NCBI GenBank assembly: GCA_016721185.1
Contig: JADKIP010000012.1
Span: forward strand, 1-64,000
Length of the DNA: 64,000 bases
Reading direction: 5' to 3'
Source of the DNA: Candidatus Dechloromonas phosphorivorans
GTDB lineage: Bacteria; Pseudomonadota; Gammaproteobacteria; Burkholderiales; Rhodocyclaceae
Positions 9,276 through 16,878 of this stretch are shown one piece after another (the stretch's first letter is position 1; every line of letters begins with the position of its first letter). A program made the position numbers and the translations under genes. A model generated the notes under the pieces. The model was not told where the DNA came from. It worked only from the letters and a program-made list of their open reading frames with translations, and made no database searches.

Positions 9276-11338
9276 TTACGACTTCAGCAACTCTTCCCGT
9301 GAGCCGAGCCAGCGCTTCAAATGCTTTTCGGAAAGCTCCGGGTGCTCGATCAGCATCGCCTCCGCCACTTCCCGCGCCATTTCGACCAGATCGGCATCCA
9401 TTTCCAGATCGGCGTAGCGCAACAGCGGCACGCCGCTTTGCCGGCTGCCGACAAATTCGCCGGGGCCGCGCAGTTGCAAATCCTGACGGGCAATTTCAAA
9501 CCCATCGGTATGTTCAAAAATGATTTTCAGGCGCTGGCGAGCGGTTGGCGAGAGCGGGCCGGCGAAGACCAGTATGCAGCTCGACTCATGCGACCCGCGC
9601 CCGACCCGGCCGCGCAACTGGTGCAATTGCGAGAGGCCGAAGCGTTCGGCATGTTCGATCACCATCAGGCTGGCATTCGGCACATCGACGCCGACTTCGA
9701 TCACCGTCGTCGCCACCAGCACATCAATTTCGCCGGCCGTGAAGGCCGCCATCACCGCCTGCTTTTCATCCGGCTTCAAGCGGCCGTGGGCCAGACCAAT
9801 GCGCAAATTCGGCAGATCGGCCGAGAGTTGCTCGTAGGTCTCCTGCGCCGTCTGCAACTGCAGGGCTTCGGATTCCTCGATCAACGGGCAAACCCAGTAA
9901 GCCTGCCGGCCTTCGCTCACCTGCTTGGTGACGAAGCCAACGACATCATCGCGCCGCGAATCGGCGACCAGCCGCGTCTTGATCGGCGTCCGGCCGGGCG
10001 GCAGTTCGTCGAGCACCGTGACGTCGAGATCGGCGTAATAGCTCATGGCCAGGGTGCGCGGAATCGGCGTCGCCGACATCATCAACTGATGCGGATTTTC
10101 GCCCTTCTTGCGCAGCGCCAGGCGCTGGGCGACGCCGAAGCGGTGCTGTTCATCGACAATCGCCAGCCCGAGTTTGGCAAAATCGACCCCTTCCTGAATC
10201 AACGCGTGGGTGCCAACAATCAGTTGCGCCTCGGCCGCCGTCGCCGCCAGTTGCTGGCGCTTGGCGGCAGTTTTCAAGCTGCCGGAGAGCCAGGCGACCC
10301 GCACGCCCAGCGGTTCCAGCCAGTCTTTCAGTTTCAGGTAATGCTGCTCGGCAAGAATCTCGGTCGGCGCCATGAAAGCCGCCTGCCAGCCGGCCGAAAT
10401 CGCCTGGCAAGCCGCCAGCGCCGCAACCACGGTTTTGCCGGCACCAACATCGCCCTGCAACAAGCGCTGCATCGGATAAGGCTGTGCCAGATCGGCCGAA
10501 ATTTCTGCTACCGCCCGTTGCTGAGCCCCTGTCAGGCCGAAGGGCAACTGCGCCAGCAGGCGTTCGGCCAGATCATCCTGCGCCGCCAAAACCGGTGCGC
10601 CCTGCTCACGACGGGCGAGATAAGCCCGGCGCAGGCACATCTGCTGCGCCAGCACTTCGTCAAACTTCACCCGCCGCCAGGCCGGATGATTGCGTGCGTG
10701 CAAGGTGTCGAGATCGGTTTCCGGCGGCGGCCGATGCAGAAAACGCAGGCTGCGGGCCAAACCGGGCAACTTCAGGCGTTGCCGTAACTCATCGGGCAAG
10801 GTATCGGAGAGATCGCCGACCGTCAGCGCCCGCCCGATCAGCTTCTGCAGCGCCGAATTGGCCAATCCTGCGGTCGACGGGTAAATCGGGGTCATTTCCG
10901 TTGGCAGGGCTTCGTCGTCACCGACCTTGCGAAAACGCGGGTGCACCATCTCGGCGCCGAAGAAACCACCCCGCACCTCACCGAAAGCACGAATCCGCGC
11001 CCCTTCGCTGAATGCCGCCTTGTGGCTGGGGTAAAAGCTGAAAAAACGCAGCGTTAGTTCGCCACTCTCGTCCGATGCCCGCACCACCATCTGGCGCCGT
11101 GGATGCAACTGGATTTCGTTGGACTGAACGACCACCTCGACCTGCACCGGCTCGCCCCAGGGCGCGCGGGCCACCGGCGTCACCCGGGTTTCATCCTCGT
11201 AACGCAGCGGCAAATGCACCAGCAAATCGGCCTCGCTGTGGAGGCCGATCTTGGCGAGCTTTTTGCACAATGCCTCGGACGCGAAGGTGGCGGCGAGGCC
11301 AGGGCAGAAGCAGGGGCTGGCGCCCCGTTGGCGGTCAT
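9276..11338 (-). CDS. recG: ATP-dependent DNA helicase RecG, N-terminal frameshift
   Basis: RecG unwinds branched DNA and remodels stalled replication forks. An intact frame from 9276 to about 11270 covers the wedge/OB domain (VEVVVQSNEIQLHPRRQMVV), Walker A (GDVGAGKT), DEQH box (IVDEQHRFG), motif III (MSATPIPRTLA) and the C-terminal QLRGRVGRG and FVGSRQSG motifs. The likely true start is ATG 11338 (MTANGAPAPASAL), which overlaps the ridA stop as TGATG. Those first about 22 codons are in a different frame, and one missing base near 11272-11285 would join them. The shortened frame could also start at TTG 11270. Confidence 0.85.
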
Positions 11339-11695
11339 CAACCGATGAACATCACCGCATCGGCCTCGACCAACGCCCCCGCGGCAGCTCCTTGACGCCA
11401 ACCGCGGCCCGCGCCGGGAAAGGAGCCGTGAAATACTGCGCCATCGTTTCGTTCACCTTGGCAAAGTGAGCCAGATCGGTGAGGAATACGTTGAGTTTGA
11501 CGACATCGGCCAGCGAACCACCGGCAGCCTCGGCCACCGCCTTGAGATTCTCGAAGACGCGAACGATTTGCGCGTCAATCCCGGATCAAGCCCGATCTGC
11601 CCGGACATATAAACGGTATCGCCAACGCGCACTGCTTGCGAGTAGGTGCCGATGGCAGCCGGGGCGTGCGGGGTGGAGATGATGATCTTGGCCAT
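11338..11695 (-). pseudogene. ridA: RidA family enamine/imine deaminase, frame-broken
   Basis: Starts at ATG 11695 (MAKIIISTPHAPAAIGTYSQAV, VYMSGQIGLDPG). In the next piece, IDAQIVRVFENLKAVAEAAGGSLADVVKLNVFLTDLAHFAKVNETMAQYF is in another frame. The RidA segment normally linking GLDP to GIDAQ (about seven residues) is missing, so about 22 bases seem deleted near 11580. A second break at a G run (about 11387-11391, one G short) precedes the end ALVEADAVMFIG. RidA hydrolyses reactive 2-aminoacrylate. The stop overlaps the recG ATG by one base. The start faces the TPR gene at 11749. Confidence 0.75.
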
Positions 11696-11748
11696 GTGAA
11701 GCGTCCTGTCTCGAAATTTCAAAAACCTTATTTTAGCCTTGGTAGCCC

Positions 11749-12075
11749 ATGAACCCACGTATCGAATCCCTGGAAAAAATGCTCAACGGCCCCCGCGACG
11801 GCGCCCTGCTCCGCTTCTCGCTCGGCAACGAATACCTCAAGGCCGACGATCCGGCCAAAGCGGCAAAATGCTTCCAGGAAGCCGTCGACCGCGACAAACA
11901 CTATTCCGCCGCCTGGAAAGCGCTCGGCAAGGCGCTGGCCGAAGCGGGGCAGCATATCGAAGCGCTCGCCGCCTATGAATACGGTATTGTCATCGCGGAA
12001 ACCAAGGGCGATATTCAGGCTGCCAAGGAAATGACCGTGTTTGCCAAACGCATCCGGAATGCACTCGCCGGATAG
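11749..12075 (+). CDS. Small tetratricopeptide-repeat protein
   Basis: 108 residues. After a short N-terminal helix (IESLEKMLNG), two TPR-like helix pairs are visible: LRFSLGNEYLKADDPAKAAKCFQEAVDRD and SAAWKALGKALAEAGQHIEALAAYEYGI. A lone helix pair follows with AKEMTVFAKRIRNAL. TPR units bind peptides or partner proteins; no enzymatic role is expected. There is no signal peptide, so it is probably cytosolic. It is transcribed away from ridA, with 53 bases between the two starts. Confidence 0.8.
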   Translation: MNPRIESLEKMLNGPRDGALLRFSLGNEYLKADDPAKAAKCFQEAVDRDKHYSAAWKALGKALAEAGQHIEALAAYEYGIVIAETKGDIQAAKEMTVFAKRIRNALAG

Positions 12076-12180
12076 CAGCGACGCGTGATGCGTGAAAGGC
12101 TTCTGCGCCAGATCAAGCAGCCTTTCACACCCTTCGGCATAGTCTTGATATTTCGCCATTCAAATGCTGAGGGGATCATC

Positions 12181-12618
12181 TTGAAAAAACTACTCAAACT
12201 CTTCGCAATACTCGGCGTTGTCGCCAGCATCACAAGCGGTTGCGCCGTTAACCGGGCAACTGGCAGTGTCGATCCGTCGGCAGATCTCTCCGCGCTGAAA
12301 ACCATGTACGTCAAACGCATTCCGGAGGAAACGGGGGGCACCAACGTCCTGATTGCCGACAAATTGCGCAGCAAGGGTATCGTTGTCACCACCGGCACGG
12401 AACCCCCGCCCAGCAATGTAGACGCTGTGGTGACCTACATCGACCGCTGGATGTGGGATATCACGATGTATATGCTCGAACTGACCATCACCATTCGCGA
12501 CCCGAAAACCGATTTCCCGCTGGCCACCGGCAATTCTTTCCACACCTCACTGACCCGCCTATCACCACAGGAAATGGTCAATGAAGTCGTCGATAACATC
12601 TACAAGGGAAGCAAGTAG
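12181..12618 (+). CDS. Small outer-membrane-type lipoprotein, first of a tandem pair
   Basis: Start chosen at TTG 12181 (MKKLLKLFAILGVVASITSGC). It has GAGGGG just upstream and gives a clean lipoprotein signal with lipobox ITSGC, whereas upstream in-frame starts would bury the signal. 145 residues. After the lipidated Cys come SADLSALKTMYVKRIPE, a LRSKGIVVTTG segment and a DAVVTYIDRWMWDI strand. This layout resembles small bacterial lipoproteins of the DUF4136/LptE-like type that bind partners at the outer membrane. I do not recognise the family. Its stop directly touches the next ATG (12619), so the two are translationally coupled. Confidence 0.7.
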   Translation: MKKLLKLFAILGVVASITSGCAVNRATGSVDPSADLSALKTMYVKRIPEETGGTNVLIADKLRSKGIVVTTGTEPPPSNVDAVVTYIDRWMWDITMYMLELTITIRDPKTDFPLATGNSFHTSLTRLSPQEMVNEVVDNIYKGSK

Positions 12619-13161
12619 ATGCGCCGCCCTGTTACCCGCCATAAGCTTTTTCTCGCCGCAAGTGCGCTGGCTGTAACCCTGACTGGCTGCTCTTCGCCAG
12701 CCAGCCGTGAAGGAATGATCCCGCCAGATTTAGCGATTGGCACATACTTCCCCCACAGCCTTGGCATCCAGACCGGCGGCGGCGCTTCAACCGGCGCGAT
12801 GGACACCAGTAATATTTCCGACGAGGACCTGAAGGCAGCGATCGAAGAAGCTGTTATTCAAAACAAATTATTCAAGAGCATCGTCCAGGGCAAGGGCGGC
12901 GACTATGAGTTGAGCGTTCGCCTAACCACACTCTCCAAGCCGATTCTCGGCGGAACAATATCCGTAGAAATGGAAATGGCCTGGTCATTGACCAAAGCGG
13001 CAGACCGTTCGGTGGTCATGCGCAAATCAGTGAAATCCAGCGCCAGCAAGACGATGGGCGATGCCTTCGCGTTCGTTACCCGACTCCGCCTGGCCGTTGA
13101 AGCCGCCACTCGCGACAACATCGGCCAGGGGCTGAAGGCGATTGCCGAACTAAAGCTTTAA
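12619..13161 (+). CDS. Lipoprotein, second of a tandem pair
   Basis: 180 residues from ATG 12619, immediately after the upstream TAG. The N-terminus is a lipoprotein signal with lipobox LTGC (Cys24). The mature part has a glycine/serine-rich stretch (IQTGGGASTGAMDTSN), then a regular alpha/beta part (EEAVIQNKLFKSIV, YELSVRLTTLSKPILGGTISVEMEMAWSL) typical of proteins that recruit partners to the envelope. Function unknown. It is co-expressed with the first lipoprotein by direct coupling. A hairpin follows at 13203-13237. Confidence 0.7.
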   Translation: MRRPVTRHKLFLAASALAVTLTGCSSPASREGMIPPDLAIGTYFPHSLGIQTGGGASTGAMDTSNISDEDLKAAIEEAVIQNKLFKSIVQGKGGDYELSVRLTTLSKPILGGTISVEMEMAWSLTKAADRSVVMRKSVKSSASKTMGDAFAFVTRLRLAVEAATRDNIGQGLKAIAELKL

Positions 13162-13202
13162 CGTTTCGTTACAAAACGGTACCGCAACGCAGTACGCCGG
13201 AG

Positions 13203-13237
13203 CGGGGGTGGGCGCGTTAAGCGCTCATACCCACCCC
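13203..13237 (+). terminator. Hairpin after the lipoprotein pair, possible terminator
   Basis: GGGGTGGG pairs with CCCACCCC around an inner GCGC/GCGC stem, about 40 bases after the stop at 13161. There is no run of T afterwards, so an intrinsic terminator is uncertain; it may only stabilise the 3' end of the mRNA. Confidence 0.35.
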
Positions 13238-13251
13238 GGAATCGCTGCCCA

Positions 13252-13602
13252 ATGCCACTCGCCCCAAAACTCGTTCGCCTCAGCCTCGCTGCCGTACTTT
13301 TTGCCAGCCTGGGAGCGTGCACCGTAGTGCCGGTTCATCCGGTGGGTTATCGCGCACCGCCGCCGGTCTATGTCGAAAGCTATCCAACGTATCGCTACGG
13401 CTACCCAGGCGCCAGTATTTATTACGAGTCAGGTCATCGGCGATACGACAATCGCGGCGGTAACTACTATCGGGACGGGCATCGTAATGAGCGGCATTAC
13501 CGCGAACCGCAGCGCGGCCCTTCGCCGCTGGAGAGCGCCGCCCGGACACATCGCGACGTCAGGCGCAGCCTGGGTTTGCCCCGCTTGCCGGGCATGCCGT
13601 GA
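13252..13602 (+). CDS. Small Tyr/Arg-rich lipoprotein
   Basis: 116 residues. Lipoprotein signal with lipobox LGAC (Cys23), then a low-complexity part rich in Pro, Tyr, Arg and Gly (VGYRAPPPVYVESYPTYRYG, YDNRGGNYYRDGHRNERHYREP). Such tails are common in short envelope lipoproteins of proteobacteria and have no known catalytic role. It ends 7 bases before the convergent SPOR-domain gene. It could share the promoter of the lipoprotein pair or have its own; no strong promoter is visible. Confidence 0.65.
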   Translation: MPLAPKLVRLSLAAVLFASLGACTVVPVHPVGYRAPPPVYVESYPTYRYGYPGASIYYESGHRRYDNRGGNYYRDGHRNERHYREPQRGPSPLESAARTHRDVRRSLGLPRLPGMP

Positions 13603-13609
13603 TGAATTA

Positions 13610-14392
13610 CTACTTAGCCCCTTTGGGCGGCAGCAGCACGCTTTCGATACCGAGTTGCTTGAGCCTGGACTGGGCGGCTTCAGCTTCCTGACGGGTCCGG
13701 AAAGGCCCGACTTGAACGCGGGCTTCAAGCGAGGACGGAACACCGCTCAGGAGCAGCTTGGCGTGTAGCTCCTCGGCACGCTGGGCGCTGGAGAAAACCC
13801 CTGCCTGCAGCAGAAAACCGGCAAAAAGACGTTGCGGCGTGGGCACCGACACCGCTTGGGCGGGCCTTGTTTCGAGCACGCGCGCCGTCGGCTTGGCCGG
13901 CGCGGGCGCCACATCAACACTCGGCGCCCCGGTGTCTTCAGGGACGACACGGGGCTGACGCGCCGGGGTTGGGGAGGCCGCCACGGGCGCTTTGGTGGCA
14001 CCTGCGGTCGACGCTGTCGGCGGGCGAATATCCGGGCGAATGTCCGGGCGTATCTCAGGTTTGACGTCAATAATCGCCGGCGGCTGGGCCTCTACCACGG
14101 GCGCAGGCGGGGCCTCGATGACCGGCTCAGGCGTCGACGAAGTTGGCGGCTCTGGCAAATCTGTGGCTGGGGTAACCGGCTGCGATACTTCCTTTTTGGG
14201 CACAACGGGAACTGGGCGGGTAAATACCGGCGCTTCGGGTTCTTCCGGCGCCGTCGCCAGATAATCAAAAAAAGCCAGCATGCCGAGCAGGCTGGCGACC
14301 AGTACGCCGGCCACCGCCAGGCGCTTGATCAGCGTGCTGCGAATCTCGTTCGGATTGTTGTCGGTCTCGGGGGCTTCAGCGTGCTCTGCCAT
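13610..14392 (-). CDS. SPOR-domain membrane protein (DedD/FtsN-like)
   Basis: 260 residues from ATG 14392 (MAEHAEAPETDNN); the upstream in-frame extension lacks support. A cytoplasmic N-terminus is followed by one transmembrane helix (VAGVLVASLLGMLAFFDYLA, about residues 25-45). Next is a long Pro/Ala/Val linker with a small tandem repeat (IRPD x2 at about 14029-14055), and then a C-terminal SPOR domain (GFLLQAGVFSSAQRAEELHAKL to VQVGPFRTRQEAEAAQSRLKQLGI). SPOR domains bind denuded septal peptidoglycan, so a role in cell division or wall remodelling is inferred. It lies 7 bases downstream of the DUF2802 gene. Confidence 0.8.
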   Translation of the reverse strand: MAEHAEAPETDNNPNEIRSTLIKRLAVAGVLVASLLGMLAFFDYLATAPEEPEAPVFTRPVPVVPKKEVSQPVTPATDLPEPPTSSTPEPVIEAPPAPVVEAQPPAIIDVKPEIRPDIRPDIRPPTASTAGATKAPVAASPTPARQPRVVPEDTGAPSVDVAPAPAKPTARVLETRPAQAVSVPTPQRLFAGFLLQAGVFSSAQRAEELHAKLLLSGVPSSLEARVQVGPFRTRQEAEAAQSRLKQLGIESVLLPPKGAK

Positions 14393-14399
14393 TGCTATC

Positions 14400-14939
14400 T
14401 CACTGCATCTGACTTTTAGCCAGCGCCACAACCAACTCGGCTTCGGCCCGAGCGATGCCGCAGCGGTCGGCGATCATGACTGGATCGTAGCCCGCGGCAG
14501 CCATCTGCATCGCGTCGCCATAAACGGGCGAGATTGCTTGCGCCGAGTGCATGTGCGCCACTTCCTGCCGCATATCTTCCCGCAACGCCGCCAATTCGCC
14601 ACGAATGGCATCAACCTCGTCGCGCAACTGGGCCAGCTCTTGCTCAAGACCCTGGCGCAACACGCCCTCGGCCAAGCCGTTCGATGCTTGCTCCCAAGGC
14701 ATCTCAGCATCTTGAACAGGCTCTGCCGCGCTTGTAGACGGCGGCTCAACGTCGTGAAGTACCGGAATTTCTTCAACCGGCAAGCTCGGGCCGGGCGCCA
14801 AAGCGACCGGGGTTGGCTGGCTGCGCAGTCGACGCATGCGCAACAACACGAACACCATGTAGATCGCGACCAGCGTAATCAGCACGATCACGCCTTCACG
14901 CACGCCCAACGTCATTCCACCTAGTTCAATCGCTGGCAT
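14400..14939 (-). CDS. DUF2802-like membrane-anchored protein
   Basis: 179 residues from ATG 14939 (MPAIELGG). One N-terminal membrane helix (VIVLITLVAIYMVFVLL) is followed by a Pro-rich linker, a coiled coil (LEQELAQLRDEVDAIRGELAALREDMRQEV) and a C-terminal helix-turn-helix-like segment (YGDAMQMAAAGYDPVMIADRCGIARAEAELVVAL). That C-terminal part is the DUF2802 signature, seen beside flagellar or division genes in other proteobacteria. Function unknown. It is probably transcribed with the downstream SPOR gene. Confidence 0.7.
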   Translation of the reverse strand: MPAIELGGMTLGVREGVIVLITLVAIYMVFVLLRMRRLRSQPTPVALAPGPSLPVEEIPVLHDVEPPSTSAAEPVQDAEMPWEQASNGLAEGVLRQGLEQELAQLRDEVDAIRGELAALREDMRQEVAHMHSAQAISPVYGDAMQMAAAGYDPVMIADRCGIARAEAELVVALAKSQMQ

Positions 14940-14960
14940 GCGGCTTCCGCTCACGAACGC

Positions 14961-16190
14961 TTAAAAGCCTACGGAGTACTGCAAGCCGACGATATGCGCG
15001 CTGGCATCGTAGCTCCCACGCAGGGTGTTGCTGACGCCACCGATGACTTTGGTCTGTTCAATACTCGGGTCCTTGACGTACAGATAGGCGTAGCCGAGAT
15101 CGAGCTTGCCGGTTTTACCGGTGTTCCATTGCCCGCCCAGCGAAAACCAGACACGATCATTGTCCGGCACGCGAGCGCTGCGCTCGGCATCACCAATCGG
15201 CGTGCGGTCGTAGGCAATACCGAATTTCAGCTTGAGGGCGTCGCTCGATTTGTAAGCCGCACCCCAGGCAAAGCGCCAGGCATTGTCGTAGTTAAATGAT
15301 TCCGAAGTCAGCTGTGCACCGCTGTTACGGCTGATGACATTGAGCGACTGCAAGGTATTCCAGCGCGTGTAGGAAAGATCGCCCATCGCCTCCCAGCGAT
15401 CGGAAACCTGCTGCCAGACCGAGAGAATGAAGGTATCCGGCAATTTGACATCGGCCCGAACCGGGGTCGATGAGTTTGCCGTCGTGGCATCGCCTTCAAG
15501 CGTGTAATCGATCGCGGAGCGGTAGGAAACGCCGACGCGCATGGCCGGTGAAAGGGTAAATAATGCACCGGCATTCCAGCCCCAGGCCGCATCGTCACCC
15601 TTGAGCCGGGAATACTGAGCCGCCCCCGGCAAGCCGGCACTCAACTCCGCATCGATCTTCTGGTAATTCACGCCGAAACCGAGCGATACCTTGTCATTCA
15701 CCCGGTAGGCAATCGACGGGTTGAAATTCACCGTCTTGATTTCAGACTTGATCGAATGAACACGGCCTACCCAATTGTCGCTCTCGTACTCGGTCGCCAA
15801 ACCAAAAGGCGCCGAAATGCCCAAGCCCAGAAACAGCTTGGGGGTCAGTTGCCAGGACATATAGGCGTTGGGCACAGCCGCCCAGTCACCCGCGTCGCCA
15901 CCATTGCCGCCGCTACCAAGAAACGCCCCGGTCGAACCATCGTTATTGAACTTGTAGCTCGGCTTGACGCCGGTAACACCCGCCGACAACTGAACGCCCG
16001 GCAGTTGCGTCATCCCGGCCGGATTAAAAAACACCGTGCTGGCATTGTCGGCAATCGCCGCCGAACCGGCATAGGCCGTCCCCAGTCCACTGGCGTTTTG
16101 CTCCCAGAGCTGGAAGGCAGCGGCAGATGCGGTGCCGGAAAAGATGGCCAGCAACAGGGCGGGCAAGGTGCGCAGCGTCAGTGTTTTCAT
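14961..16190 (-). CDS. FadL/OmpP1 family outer-membrane channel
   Basis: 409 residues from ATG 16190 (MKTLTLRTLPALLLAIFSGTASAAAF), which gives a proper signal peptide. The mature N-terminus FQLWEQNASGLGTAYAGSAAIADNASTVFFNPAGM is the FadL hallmark (hatch plus NPAxM motif). The C-terminus ends ...HIVGLQYSVGF with the terminal Phe needed for outer-membrane insertion. FadL-type channels admit long-chain fatty acids or other hydrophobic compounds by lateral diffusion. The acyl-CoA thioesterase upstream (16240-16650) fits a lipid-related context, though this link is only an inference. Confidence 0.85.
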   Translation of the reverse strand: MKTLTLRTLPALLLAIFSGTASAAAFQLWEQNASGLGTAYAGSAAIADNASTVFFNPAGMTQLPGVQLSAGVTGVKPSYKFNNDGSTGAFLGSGGNGGDAGDWAAVPNAYMSWQLTPKLFLGLGISAPFGLATEYESDNWVGRVHSIKSEIKTVNFNPSIAYRVNDKVSLGFGVNYQKIDAELSAGLPGAAQYSRLKGDDAAWGWNAGALFTLSPAMRVGVSYRSAIDYTLEGDATTANSSTPVRADVKLPDTFILSVWQQVSDRWEAMGDLSYTRWNTLQSLNVISRNSGAQLTSESFNYDNAWRFAWGAAYKSSDALKLKFGIAYDRTPIGDAERSARVPDNDRVWFSLGGQWNTGKTGKLDLGYAYLYVKDPSIEQTKVIGGVSNTLRGSYDASAHIVGLQYSVGF

Positions 16191-16239
16191 TGCTTCGTTC
16201 TCAAAAAAGGCGGGCAGATTCATTAACTGCGTGATTTTA

Positions 16240-16650
16240 TTACACTTCCGCTGCGTTTTCAGGCGGAACCTCGCGCTTGTTCCCGTCGACATTGATCGCC
16301 ACGTAAGTCAGTTCGGCTTCGGTCACTTTGACGATGATCGGGTTGCTGTAATTCCGCTCGGCATAAACCTCAACCTTCACGGTAATCGACGTCCTGCCGA
16401 CGCGTTCGATTTCAGCATAAAGACTGACGATATCGCCGACTGAAACGGGCTGTTTGAACAGGAAGGAATTGACCGATACCGTTGCGACGCGTCCACGCGC
16501 CCGGCGCATGGCAGGAATGGCGCCAGCGACGTCAACCTGCGCCATCACCCAGCCGCCAAATACATCGCCATTCTGGTTAAGGTCGGCCGGCATCGGGACG
16601 ACACGCAGCGTTGAATGCCGGGAAGGAAGCAGGGTGCGGTCAACGGACAT
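16240..16650 (-). CDS. Acyl-CoA thioesterase, hotdog fold (YciA-like)
   Basis: 136 residues. Hotdog-fold thioesterase with the motif NQNGDVFGGWVMAQVDVAGAI, in which the Asn and Asp around the central helix form the active site. SFLFKQPVSVGDIVSLYAEIERVGRTSITVKVEVYAE is the long strand-strand segment of the fold. It hydrolyses acyl-CoA to free acid and CoA, probably as a hexamer in the cytosol. It is transcribed just upstream of the FadL-type gene (49 bases), perhaps one unit. Its chain-length preference cannot be read from sequence. Confidence 0.8.
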   Translation of the reverse strand: MSVDRTLLPSRHSTLRVVPMPADLNQNGDVFGGWVMAQVDVAGAIPAMRRARGRVATVSVNSFLFKQPVSVGDIVSLYAEIERVGRTSITVKVEVYAERNYSNPIIVKVTEAELTYVAINVDGNKREVPPENAAEV

Positions 16651-16878
16651 TTTTGGCCCAAATTCAAGATAAAAACTGATTCTCGCGGAAACAGGGCAAT
16701 TTCCACAAATATTTCGGGACGACTATTTTGCGGGGTGATCCCCGCAAGGGCGGCAACCCAAACCAGCCTTGGGCACACACGCGCACTTTTGGGCCACCGA
16801 GAGTTTTCAAATAGATTGATCGCGCGAACTTATACTGCTGAAAACACCCTTATAAAAACAATCAGGATCCCCTCCCCC

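Noticed and set aside
8333..9523. 396-residue open frame on the plus strand
   Set aside because: Antisense to the secreted 384-residue protein and the recG end; composition is that of a complement frame.
9321..10787. 488-residue open frame on the plus strand
   Set aside because: It is antisense to recG, has no recognisable protein and no ribosome binding site; it is a shadow of a GC-rich gene.
13832..14419. 195-residue Arg/Gly-rich plus-strand frame
   Set aside because: Complement of the Pro/Ala-rich linker of the SPOR protein.
16615..16878. N-terminal extension of the ABC exporter
   Set aside because: Runs through the thioesterase promoter region and is not transporter-like; ATG 16879 is a better start.
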